From NCBI RefSeq assembly GCF_019279795.1, contig NC_056730.1, positions 607,682,198-607,746,197 on the forward strand: a DNA stretch of 64,000 nucleotides, read 5' to 3'. The notes under the pieces are model-generated. The model saw only the letters and a list, made by a program, of their open reading frames with translations, had not been told where the DNA came from and did no database searches. The position numbers and the translations under genes are program-made. Positions 1-9,728 of the stretch are shown piece by piece. Source of the DNA: Protopterus annectens. Taxonomy: Eukaryota > Chordata > Ceratodontiformes > Protopteridae. How positions within the stretch are numbered: position 1 is the first letter of the stretch; the number at the start of each line of letters is the position of its first letter.

Positions 1-313
1 TGTGGTTCAAATTATAAGCCCCTATTGGAGAATTATTCAATAGTAAATATACCAACAGTATTACCCAAAGGAGTTTAATTCTACACAAAAAAAATCTCTT
101 GAAACAGCAATTGTTTTGCAATACAATGATGTAGCCAATATATATAGCACATTATCAAGACAAATTGGAATATTTTAAGAGCAAACCCTTCCGTTTCAAC
201 CACTCAAGGTGACCACCCTCATTTTATATATAAAACAGCTAACAATCTGAATGGATTGTTTGAAAAAGACCCTGGAAACTTTGATTTACCAGCTATACAC
301 AAGATAAGGAAGA

Positions 314-749
314 GTGGGCACTGTAATCAATGCTACAATATTTATGAAATGGAATATATAGAGCTGGGGTCCAACAATTTTAAGGTTAAATTACAGAGTG
401 GTAATTGTGGCACTTAATGTATCATGTAAAACATAATATGTTTTACTTGTATATGGGAAAAACAGTGCATTATTTTGGAGAGAGAATTTGCAAATACACA
501 TTTACTATAACAACCAAGTCAGGTGACAAAAAACTGTACAAGGACTTTGTAGTTAGCACCACATTCAAAAAGTTCCATCTAGCTATTTTTAAGAGAATTA
601 CTATTAATCCTAGAGGAGGTAGTCAGGAGACCAAGTTAAAATATAGAGAGTTATACTGGCAGTTAAAATTGAATGCCACAAATCCATCTGGTTTAAACAA
701 TAATGTGTCAATAGTCCCAGTTCTAAAAATGAGGGCAACAAAATTATGA
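314..749 (+). pseudogene. GIY-YIG endonuclease region of PLE-1 (decayed)
   Basis: In PLEs the GIY-YIG endonuclease follows the reverse transcriptase and nicks target DNA. Here a Cys-x2-Cys motif (GHCNQC, from about 314) is followed by a GIY-YIG-like core with Y-x-GKT (YMGKT), then the family's C-terminal pattern of ELYWQLKLNA and a following P-SGLN. A frame change near 405 separates the Cys motif from the rest, so no intact protein is made. Family knowledge supplies the function. The copy at 4660-5112 is homologous and even more decayed. Confidence 0.7.
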
Positions 750-1096
750 AATTGGTGAGGTATTCATTTGTGATATACATTTCATACATGCATACATATA
801 GAAATACTTTTCAGGATGTTTTAAGATGTTTTAAATATACATTTTTATACACACATTTATACATTTTCATGTACATTTTTATGTATATTTAACATTTAAG
901 TGATTATTTTCACAAGCATAATTTAGGTTTATTTTTGTCCTGCTTTTGTGTCTGTTTAACTTCCACACTATTTAATGATTTGTGGTGAGTTGTTTAATTT
1001 GATGGGCTGATCAATTAACTAATTGACTCATTTGACCAATAAAAGAGCTTAGTATGTCTGATGGTATATTTAGGGTTTAATTTTCTCTATTCAGTT

Positions 1097-1128
1097 CTGA
1101 GGAAGCTCCTGTGTCAGAAGGGATGAAA
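1097..1128 (+). ncRNA. hammerhead-like core in PLE terminal segment
   Basis: CTGAGGA at 1097-1103 matches the CUGANGA box of hammerhead ribozymes and GAAA at 1125-1128 is the second box. A short hairpin-capable segment lies between them, then GCACTT, which can pair with AAGTG about 30 bases on. PLE termini are known to carry hammerheads. The cleavage-site triplet is not clean, so activity is doubtful. Confidence 0.4.
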
Positions 1129-1339
1129 GCACTTCATTTGTATTATCATATAAAAGTACATTAAAGTGGATTATTTTAATAAAATTCCTGGTGCTGTTTT
1201 TCTGGATATAGTGGGATTCCTCTGCACATCTTTTTTCTATTTCTTTTTTTTTTGGTTGCTTGTCAATGTGTAGTTGTTTCTTTTTTTTTCCCTGGTTTAT
1301 ATTGGCAGTTTGGGCTACATCTGTGTTATGGAAAACACA

Positions 1340-2560
1340 ACAGGAAGTAATCATTTGGAACCATGTCAGCATTACACTGAACTTCTTGGTTTGGTAGTGG
1401 ATGTAAGTTGCCCAAAAAGGGAGCTAACTTGGTTCACCAAACTTTTCTCACAACAAAACAACTATGCTTCTTGCAGCTCTTCGCTTCCCAAACTAACACT
1501 AATGAAGTTACTTATTCTTCGAGATTTATGGACTTGATTTTAACATTGTGCAAAACAAAGGAAGAAATTCTTGTTTAATTGGGAACTTGGTAAAATCCCA
1601 CAAAATTAACTGATGACAACATGCATCGGACAAAGGTACTGTTTATTCTGTTTCTAATTTTACAAGCACACAGGCAGAAAAAGATGGTTTTCAGAATGGT
1701 TTTAACTTTTCCTCCTGGTTGGCTAAAACTACACCTTTCACTTCTTATTCCACTGCCGGAGTGACATCAACTATGAGTTTACTAGTTTAGAATGGATGAT
1801 TTTTATGTTTGAAAAGAAGTTCACTAAGGTAAAAAAACTTATAGTTGTTACTTTATTGAATGCTTTAAATTGAAACTAGTACCACAAGGGTTAGGTACTT
1901 TTAAATTTCCTAATTACATGACTGGTAACTGTTGAGTTTTATAAAGATTTTATAGATACGTTTGATAGACATGGCTTGGAATTAATGGATTTCATTATCA
2001 AACTGAACAACTTGTATATTTCACTTAGCTCTGATGAGGTTAGAGCACTTTTTAACACAAGAATTAGGGAAGATTTATTATTTTAAAATTTTGAAGACTT
2101 ATATAGCAACGTGTTTAGTAAAGTGGATAACACGTTACATTAGTAAAGAATAGAAAGCTTAAGAAAATACAATGTGATATTGTGCAATACCGGAAGGATA
2201 AAGCATATCCAGCACCGGGAGTTATAAACAAATGAATTAATGATGTTTACAATGAAAATACTGAACACATACACAATAATGATGAACACATTCAGCCCAA
2301 CAGTGATGATTTTGCTGGTGAGTGTGGAGGTTTTGCTAAAAATATGTCCATGGCCCAAGATGGGATGGATATTACTGGACTCTTTAGAATTCCCCCCTTT
2401 AAGAAAATCTTAAGAGATAGCAAACCAAAGGGAAAATTATCTAAATCCAAACTTTCCACTGTCCACAGGTCATACAAGGGGGGAAACAAAGATACAGGAG
2501 ATGGAGCAGGGTGAAAAGGAAGAGATTTTAATAAATCGGGAATATGAGGGCATAGTTTTT
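1340..2560 (+). pseudogene. PLE-2 N-terminal domain (decayed)
   Basis: Short open pieces in shifting frames match the alpha-helical N-terminal region found before the RT in PLEs. Examples are a stretch reading TFDRHGLELMDFI near 1955 and another reading RIESLRKYNVI near 2150. No single reading frame persists for more than about 80 codons. Assignment rests on position and weak pattern similarity, so it is less certain than the RT. No catalytic function is expected from this domain. Confidence 0.45.
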
Positions 2561-2939
2561 ACATGTAGTGGTTTTAATATTTTTAATTACAGCCACGTTA
2601 CCATAACCCAAGCATATTTTTCACTTTTCAAAAAGGCTTTCATTTTGTATTTACAAAATATTTCGATTTAGTAGACAGTCTTTTAGAGTTAAGATTATTT
2701 ACCAGGAAATTAGTTTTGAGTGTTCAGTTTTATGGTAAGGACAATACCAACACCCTTAATCATGCAAAAAGAACACCACTTATAACCCAACCCATCACCC
2801 ATTGGTTTCTACATTCGAGAAAACATGCAAATATGATATATATACACACAATTATGTTGAGACAATAAAAAAGAACAAGAGTAGATGCAATCTGACATTT
2901 GATGAGTGTTAAGTATTGAATAAATTGACTAATGATCAT

Positions 2940-4014
2940 TCAATCTGCATTATGAAACCAGATAAGGGAGGGGGGTGGTTATATTTGATTCCATTGATTA
3001 TTCTAGTAAGATGTTTAATATTTTAAAAGATGAAAATGTATATAGTTTATTTGTCGGTTTGTCCATCTCTTCAACCAATACTTACTGGAGATCATTCATG
3101 GCAGCTTAATACAATATCCCTTGACAAAGGTTCTTGGAAGTTGGTGTACTGCAAGGATTGCTTAGTACTGAGTTTTACAAATGTTTACATTGTAACCCTC
3201 CAATCATTCCTATTACAGTTGGTATCCCAAAAATACACCAAAACATCTTTGACCCTCCACTCAGGTCTATTGCTGTGGCACAAGGATTGTAAACATATTC
3301 TTTGGCTGTTTATGTAGATCGTACACTTAAGCGTTTAATTGAGAAGCAGCCCCACATGTTAAAAGATTCATAGGACGTTTTAGGAAGACTAAGGAATGAT
3401 GCTTGGAATCAAGATTTAGGATTATTTTTAACAATTGATGATGTTGATCTTTTTACTAGCATCTCCAAATCCAGTGGGTTACATTATTTTAATGAGAGAA
3501 TTCTGCATTGTAAATTTTTGTCAAACTATGAGAGCAATTTAATTATGCATCTCATGGAATTTGTCTTGCACTGCAATTTTGATTATTTTGATGGTGAAAT
3601 ATACAAGCAAATCCAAGGTGTCATCATGGGGCAGTTTGCGTGTCCATGCATGCAAACATGGCATTATATACCTGAGAAAGAAAATTTGTGTTTAGTTCTG
3701 TACTTTTAAACACTGCAAGGTGTACCTACAATTTTTGGAAGACATATTTATTCATTGGGAAAGTTATGATGAATTAATTGATGAATTTATTAGTTATTTG
3801 AATAATTCTGCCATACTTTTGAAATTTACATTTAAATTCAATAAATCAACTATTAATTACTTTGACTGTTTATCAATAATACACCAGTTGGTTTTAGTTC
3901 CAATATCCACATGAAGCCCATGTTTAGTAATTCTTGCTTACATTTTAAAACTTCTCACCTCCTAGACCATAAGAAAGGCTTGTCAAGGGACATTGTATTA
4001 AGCTGCAGGAATGA
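2940..4014 (+). pseudogene. PLE-2 reverse transcriptase (decayed)
   Basis: The PLE RT signature is readable across frames: a KPDKGGG block near 2958, GIPKIHQN followed by FDPPLR near 3220-3265, AVYVD near 3310, LFTSI near 3450, EIYKQIQGVIMGQ near 3595, and FLEDIFI near 3725 where the family has the catalytic Y-x-DD box. The catalytic box is therefore altered (LED instead of IDD). In-frame stops occur (for example at about 3291). RT of this class copies the element's RNA at the target site; this copy cannot. Confidence 0.7.
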
Positions 4015-4268
4015 TATGCTGTGGAATAAAATCCCGGTATATGTGAGGCAGAGCACCTCGCTGGCCTTGTTCAAGAGAAATCTTGACCAATGGATGGGAG
4101 ATCGCAGATATACCCCAGGGATTACCTCAGTGTCACTGCTCGACAGAGGCACAGCAAAATAATGGGTATAGTTCCCCATACTAAAGGGGTGGCGTAAGCC
4201 ACAAAACTATGGGCTAGGCTTGTAAATGCCCTCGGGCAGATAGCCTAGTATGAACCTATGAACCTATG
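4015..4268 (+). mobile_element. CR1 LINE 3' end inserted in PLE-2
   Basis: The piece encodes the extreme C-terminus of CR1 ORF2 (WNKIPVYVRQ, then FKRNLDQWMGD, then LLDRGTAK) with the stop at 4160-4162, then the CR1 3'UTR and a tail of the 8-base unit CTATGAAC. It is homologous to 12360-12610, 24180-24423 and 34350-34612. PLE coding resumes straight after it. CR1 copies are usually 5'-truncated like this. No target duplication is evident. Confidence 0.85.
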
Positions 4269-5112
4269 ATCTCCAGTAAAGAAGTATTGGTTGAGGAGAT
4301 GGATAAACTGACAAATATGTTTTACATGAGAGGATACCTAAAGACCATGGTAGAAGGTATAGCTAAGCAAGTTGTAAAACAAATGGGTTCATATTATAAG
4401 CCCCTTTTGGGGCATTGTTCAACAGTAAATATAGCAGAAGTATTACCCAAGGAATTTAATTATACACAAAAATGTCCTCTTGAAAGAGGGATGGTTTTGC
4501 AATGCAATGATGGGTTCAAAATTATAAAGCACATTATCAAGAAAAATTGGAATATATTATGATCAAACCCTTCCTTTAGAAACATTTAGATGACCAGCCT
4601 CTTTATCTATATGAAACAGTTAACAATTTCAAGGGATTGTGTGAAAAACCCTGAAAACTTTGATTTACCAGCTATAGGCGGGACAAGAAAGTGTGGGCAC
4701 TGTAAACAATGCTAAAATATTTCTGAGGGGGAATGTATAGAGTTGGAATCCAATAATTTTAAGGTTAAGTTGCAAAGTGGTAATTGTGGCACTAAAAGTA
4801 TGGTATATATTGCAGTGTGCTTGACTTATTCCAGTGTTTATACTGGAAAAACAGATCATTATTTTAGAAAGAGCATTTGCTAATACACTTACGATATAAC
4901 AACCAAGTCAGATGACAGTGCCACATTCACAAAGTTCCACTTTTGGCATTTTTGACAGAATTACTATTAACCCTAAAGGAGTTTAGTCGGGAGACCAAAT
5001 TGGAATATAAAGAGTTATACTGGCAGTTAATCTTGAACGCCACAAACCCACCCAGGTTAAATGATAATTTGTCAGTAGTCCCAGCTCTAAAAGTGATAGC
5101 AACCAAATTATG
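4269..5112 (+). pseudogene. PLE-2 RT C-terminal part and GIY-YIG region (decayed)
   Basis: An open stretch to 4562 carries the conserved RGY motif (MRGYLKTMV) and an HCSTVNI/KEF region matching bases 1-180 of PLE-1. Beyond a stop at 4560 the frame breaks up. The GIY-YIG part is recognisable by alignment to PLE-1: GHCKQC-like DNA at about 4695 and a terminal segment ending in the conserved P-x-GLN-like coding. It has no intact catalytic region. Confidence 0.65.
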
Positions 5113-5340
5113 AAATTGATGAGGTATTCATTTATGATATATTATTTATTTTCACAAGCATAGTTGGGAACTATTTTTGCCCTGGTGTGTCTATTTAAGT
5201 TCCATACCATTTAATGATTTGTGGTGAGTTTTGTTTGACAAGTTGATCAATTAACTAATCAACTCATTTTACCAGTAAAAAAAGCTTAGTATGTCTGATG
5301 GAATGGTATATATTGATGTTTTAGTTGTCTCTATTTATTT

Positions 5341-5372
5341 TTGATGAAGTCCCTCTAGCAGAAGGGATAAAA
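5341..5372 (+). ncRNA. hammerhead-like core in PLE-2 terminal segment
   Basis: TTGATGA is followed by GTCCC, a 10-base loop, GGGA and then TAAAAGC. The GTCCC/GGGA pair gives a short stem II. Relative to the hammerhead consensus the first C of CUGAUGA and the G of GAAA are lost, so this copy should be inactive. It aligns with the better-kept core at 1097-1128. Confidence 0.35.
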
Positions 5373-5739
5373 GCACTTAACAATTTATATTATTATGTAA
5401 AAGTCCATTCAAGTGGATTATTTTAATTGAATTCCTGGTGCTGTTCTTCTGGATACAAACAGGTTCCTCTCCACATCTTTTTTTCTGTCTTTTTTTGGTT
5501 TCTTGTCAATATGATTAGCTGCTGTTTTTCTTGTTGAGTTCTTAATAGGCCAGGGGATTTTTTTTTTTTTATTTATGCAGTTTATGTGCCTGGTACATTT
5601 CCTGAGATTCCAAACACTAGGCTTCCATACCTGAGATGTTTGCAAGATTTTTTTGCAATCCTGTACCATACTTGGCAGATAAGTACATTTACCGGCTTAC
5701 ATTGCACTTTTTGGTTATTTTTAACTATGCGAATGTTAT

Positions 5740-5890
5740 ATTTTTGCATTATTTACTGTGTTTTTGTACTTTAAATCACTGTAATGTGTATTTAGCAGTG
5801 CCTGTTTTACATATTTGTGCATTATTTACTGTGTCATTGCACTTTAAATCAACTTAAAGTACCTTTCTAAATAGTAGTACCTGTTTGCTG
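5740..5890 (+). repeat. tandem duplication of about 76 bp
   Basis: Two adjacent units share the string ATTTACTGTGT followed by ACTTTAAATCA (near 5750 and 5826). The surrounding AT-rich DNA from about 5600 resembles the 5'UTR of CR1 copy A in composition and short words (TTGCACTG, TTTAAA). It may be the 5' end of the old CR1 copy downstream. Between 5480 and 5740 I see only AT-rich PLE-flanking sequence with no gene. Confidence 0.5.
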
Positions 5891-6625
5891 GTTTGTATAC
5901 TTTGTGGGCACTCCCTGTGCTTAATTTAGTTGACTATCACTGTTTCTTATGCACTTTCAGCTTCTCCTTGTGATTTTATATTAAGAAGGGTTTGGGTTGA
6001 GCTCTAGTGGCAGGGAAGAGTAGCCTAATCTCATTCTGTGCCTGGGAATTGCTTCAGAGGGCCCTAAGTGTAATTTCCTGGTTGGTCAGGGGGCCATTTT
6101 GTTTATTTAGTCAGTTTCTCTGTATAAAGTAATTTCACTTAAGTGACACTGCTCATTACACAGTGGTGGATAGTACTGCCCTGTATAAACACAAGCACTT
6201 AAAATTAAAAAATTCCCTTCAAAACTACTTCTCAAAATTGCATGTCTTACTTGTACATAGAGCAACTACTTTGCACATTGAGGACCACTGGTCCTTGACT
6301 TTCATCTTAGATAGTCTTGATAGAATTCTGTACTCATACAATACCCAAGGTAGCCAAACATGGACACCTCATGCACCATCCCCTAGGGATCATGAAATAA
6401 GGCTATGGACCTATAGATTATGTACTTCCCTACTATCTCTGCAGCCGGTTTGGTGGATATGGATGTCCTGAGGCAATGTAGCAGTTGTCTCATGTTTACT
6501 GACAATGACCTAATTCTTAAAAAAATTGATACAGTATGTGACAGCTGTAGCTACACAATCTTACCATAGGATAGGCTGTCATATACAAGCATTTATAATA
6601 CCAAAGAGGTTTCAAAAACACAAGT

Positions 6626-6628
<3 letters not shown>

Positions 6629-6703
<75 letters not shown>
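6629..6703 (+). repeat. (CA)n microsatellite
   Basis: About 37 uninterrupted CA units lie inside the old CR1 remnant. Long open frames across it on both strands are artefacts of the repeat. Confidence 0.98.
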
Positions 6704-6706
<3 letters not shown>

Positions 6707-6897
6707 TTATACTAGACACGTAGATTCACATATGGTGACACTCTTAAATGTAATTTTCCTAAACACCAAAGGTTTCTAAGACATTGCACTCACAATAAAT
6801 ATATTCAACAATCTCAGAAGCATTCTACCAAAACAATACACACCACAACACATACAGCCACAGCTGTATCTCAACTTTTAAACCCATAAGGCAAACA

Positions 6898-7330
6898 ATG
6901 ACACAACCCAATATTTTGGTTATAGGGGATTCCACACATAGATGTCCCATACACCATGATGAGTAAGGACAGAATCATGGACAGTTGCTTGTCAGGGGCC
7001 ATGATCTGAAAGCTCATGCAGACAGTCAGGTCATTAAACTATAAATCCCAGTATGACTCAGTCATAGTCCATGTAGGTGTAAATGACCTGTGATGTACCT
7101 CCCTGGACTATATGAAGAGAGGCATGATACAGCTCTTGGATTAAGTGGCCCAGGACAGTAAGAGATTGGCAAGGATGATGCCACAATATAAACAGAAGAT
7201 AACTGATTTTAACAATTGGATTAGTTTTTGGTGCCATTCAACGGTGAGACAATAATTGTCAGAATGGAAGGGTATGGTTGATAGACTATGCTACTTTGCA
7301 CGGGATTGTCTACACCTGTTCCATTTAGGT
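6898..7330 (+). pseudogene. CR1 ORF1 SGNH-esterase domain (decayed)
   Basis: The frame opening at 6898 reads MTQPNILVIGDST, giving the GDS nucleophile block of SGNH/GDSL esterases. After frame breaks, HVGVNDL near 7070 gives the GxND block and ARDCLHLFHLGF near 7290 gives the D-x-x-H block. It differs from copies A and B by an insertion of about seven codons after GVNDL (DYMKRGM), shared with the copy at 52 kb. ORF1 esterases are known in CR1/L2 LINEs, with an uncertain role in membrane or RNP handling. Confidence 0.7.
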
Positions 7331-7434
7331 TTTTGAATATTGGTTAAAACTATGTTTTCCCTGTAGTGACTTTTTAGGGGTTGCCAATATGATAAATCCT
7401 CTGACATGAAAAGAACATCTAAAGGGGTTTTATT

Positions 7435-7771
7435 TATTTATTTATTATTTATTTATTCCAGTTTGATGACTGGGGAGGTCCACTGGGCTTGGGGAGCCCA
7501 TTTTCAGTGGAAGCCCAGGGAGAAAAGCTCCACAATACAAAGTTTAATTACATGATTAATTACAAAGAAAGTTAGGATTACAAACAACAGGTAGCATTCA
7601 AAAGAGAAAAAGAGAAAAAAAATATTTACAGTTTAGTTCCACTGGGCTTAGGGGGCCTACTTTCAGTGGAGGCTCGGGGAGAAAAAGCTCTACAATACAA
7701 AGTTTAATTACATGAATGCTTTCAGTGGAAGCTTGGGGAGAAAAGCTCCACAATACAAAGTTTAATTACAT
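7435..7771 (-). mobile_element. 3'UTR and tail of an L2-like LINE (split from 12611)
   Basis: On the minus strand the segment ends in a run of TAAA/AATA units preceded by a GC-rich hairpin-type 3' end (GGGCTCCCC, CAGTGGACC), typical of L2-group LINE tails. It is the continuation of 12611-12783, separated by CR1 copy A. A unit of about 165 bp containing this 3' end is tandemly repeated: CACTGGGCTT starts near 7470 and 7637, and a partial copy starts near 7718. That makes the 3'UTR longer than needed. Confidence 0.7.
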
Positions 7772-8813
7772 TGTATTGTCAGGCTCTGGATTGCTTATAA
7801 TTGTGCTATACAGTTGATCTACTATATTTTTGCACTGTTATAAAGCTTTTTTTATTGTTTCACTGCATTTATGTACTGTTTTAAACTGTTTTAACATTAC
7901 TTAACTGTAAACTGCTTTTTCATACTGAGAGTTGTATTTTCTGTTTGTGATTGCTCTAGCCGAAATTTTCTGTGCATTTTTGTCTGTTAAAAGCATTCTC
8001 TAGTCTGCTCCTTGATCTGTTTAAAACTTTCATTTAGTGGCTACAGCTAGGAACTGTAATAGTGTGCATTACTATAATTGTTTTTTTAATTTAAATTACT
8101 AAATTGTAAACTGCTTTTTCATACTGAGACTTGGATTTTCTCTTTGTGGGTGTTCTTTCTATGCTTTTAAAGTGAGGTTTCTGTGTTCTGCTCAGGTGAT
8201 ATAATCTTGATAGAGGCCTGTTGTGTAGGCTGGAAGTTTTGTGTTTCTGGCAGCCATTTTCTGCTGATTGTCTTCATTATTGAGAGTAACAAGGCCTCCT
8301 GACCTTCTGTAGTACGAGTAGTTGGGTAATAGCAGGGGCTGAGGAGTAATCTGATCTTCCCAACTCTTCCATTCTTACTGCTATATAAACCCTGTGTCTT
8401 ATAAAGGCTCTGCTTGCATTGTCAGGCTATGGATTGCATTGCATAAGGGGAAATTCCTTAAGATTCCAAGAGCAGGCTAAGTTATTTCTTACACTTATTT
8501 CACTGAATTGCACTTCTGAAACGCTTATAATTGTGCTATACAGTTGCTCTACTATATTTTTGCACTGTTATAAAGCTTTTTTATTGTTTCATTGCATTTA
8601 TGTACTGTTTTAAACTGTTTTAACATTACTTAACTGTAAACTGATTTTTCATACTGAAAGTTGTATTTTCTGTTTGTGATTGCTCTAGCCGAAATTTTCT
8701 GTGCATGTTTGCCTGTTAAAAGCATTCTCTAGTCTGCTCCTTGATCTGTTTAAAACTTTCATTTAGTGGCTACAGCTAGGAACTGTAATAGTGTGCATTA
8801 CTATAATTGCCTC
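7772..8813 (+). promoter_or_regulatory. CR1 copy A 5'UTR with duplicated promoter-like units
   Basis: Bases 7775-8090 and 8418-8810 are near-identical over most of their length and start with the same string (ATTGTCAGGC). The second unit has about 87 extra bases. A third, diverged piece starts near 8095. So the element has a tandemly repeated 5'UTR, and the first unit already runs into the ORF1 start region. CR1 LINEs use internal promoters; a tandem array resembles mouse L1 monomers, though this is an inference from layout. Confidence 0.65.
8382..8389 (+). promoter_or_regulatory. TATA-like box upstream of second 5'UTR unit
   Basis: TATATAAA lies about 33 bases before position 8415, which is homologous to the 5' end of the inserted element (7772). 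This is the normal spacing between a TATA box and a start site. It suggests that transcripts starting in the second unit would begin where the element's own 5' end lies. Confidence 0.45.
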
Positions 8814-9698
8814 ATGTACACAGACAACCCTCTCCTCCTACCACCCAACACTACGACCTGTGAGAGATGCACTTATATAGCCAAACTGGAAGCAAAGCTC
8901 TCTTTACCAAAGACAGGCCTAGACAGTCAAGAGGAGAACGTAAACACTTGCACCGCACCACACTCATCACATAGTCCCTCAAAACCTACACCACCAAAAC
9001 ACACACACAGAACCACAAAACACACACCTACATTCACGGAGGCTCTCTGTACTAACCCGCCCAAACAACAGAGACCTCCAAAGCAGAAATGCAAGCAACC
9101 TCCACCCCCCAACACAACCTAAATGACACATAGTCCACATACTCAGTGTGACACTCAACTACAGCCCATAAGGCATAATGTACCCAACACTCTAGTCATA
9201 GGTGACTCTATAGTCAGGCACACTGATGTTCCACTCACCAGGCTAAACAAGGAAAAAGTTACTGTCAGCTGCCTGTCAGGTGCCAGGATCCACCACATAA
9301 TGCACGCACTCAGGTCACTCCACAACAAGTACAAATATGACTCTGTCATTGTCCATGTTGGTGTGAATGACCTGAAATGTACCTCCCTGGAGGAGCTCTC
9401 TGATCTTGTAGCCCAGGCCGGTATGACACTAGCCCTGAGTAGCATCCTGCCATCACCCAGAATGACACCACAGTACAAGGACAAAATGATTGACTTTAAC
9501 AATTGGCTAAGCTTCTGGTGTCATTCTAAGGGAATCTAGTATCTGTCTGCCTGGAATGACATGATTGACAGACCATGCTGCTTTTCCAGAGATGGCCTGC
9601 ACCTGTCGCCCTTGGGATTCCGGATACTGGCAAAGGCTCTTGCCACCCCTATAGTGCCTTTTTTAGGCAAGGTTCAAATGACAAATTCACCACCGTAA
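8814..9698 (+). pseudogene. CR1 copy A ORF1, Cys-motif plus SGNH esterase
   Basis: One frame is used from the ATG at 8814 to the TAA at 9696-9698 (about 294 codons) with in-frame stops at 9120-9122 and 9537-9539. The N-terminal part has C-E-R-C followed by KLEAKL, then a Pro/Thr/Lys-rich linker. The C-terminal part is an SGNH hydrolase: GDS block (VIGDSIVRH), GVND block (HVGVNDL) and D-x-x-H block (RDGLHLS). The second stop replaces a Gln codon still present in copy B. ORF1 ends overlapping the open frame of ORF2. In the family this protein accompanies the LINE RNA. Confidence 0.8.
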
Positions 9699-9728
9699 CA
9701 GGTACAAGCAAGCAAAATCTGAGGGTAA

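Larger units (their letters stand above)
1..1230 (+). mobile_element. Penelope-like element PLE-1, 3' part
   Basis: This is the 3' portion of a Penelope-like retroelement whose 5' part lies before the window. Bases 1-750 align base by base with 4385-5110 of the next copy, and 1090-1290 align with 5335-5530. It holds a decayed GIY-YIG region, an AT-rich 3'UTR and a terminal segment with a hammerhead-like core. The next PLE copy starts directly downstream in the same orientation, which is the head-to-tail pLTR arrangement known for PLEs. The boundary at about 1230 is an estimate. Confidence 0.75.
1231..5475 (+). mobile_element. Penelope-like element PLE-2, nearly full length, decayed
   Basis: All PLE parts appear in order: an N-terminal domain (about 1340-2560), RT (2940-4014), RT C-terminal part (4269-4562), GIY-YIG (4660-5112) and a 3' terminal segment (5120-5475) that repeats the segment at 1080-1290. 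Many stops and frameshifts show it is dead. A CR1 3' end sits inside it at 4015-4268. The element directly follows PLE-1, so PLE-1's end may double as the upstream pLTR of PLE-2. Confidence 0.75.
5960..7430 (+). mobile_element. old CR1 LINE, 5' half (5'UTR and ORF1)
   Basis: The 5' portion (5960-6480) resembles the CR1 5'UTR. At about 6490-6560 a Cys-x2-Cys coding piece (TVCDSCSY) matches the start of ORF1 in copy A (TTTCERCTY). The esterase domain follows at 6898-7330. A CA microsatellite has expanded in the middle. The sequence ends near 7430 against the 3' tail of an L2-like LINE, so everything after the ORF2 start is missing. Confidence 0.65.

Noticed and set aside
6517..6723. Val-Cys and Thr-His repeat proteins
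   Set aside because: Translation of the CA microsatellite only.
9155..9502. Open frame of 115 codons on the minus strand over CR1 ORF1
   Set aside because: It is the antisense shadow of the esterase domain; the same shadow recurs at 21114, 51957 and 60847 wherever ORF1 occurs.
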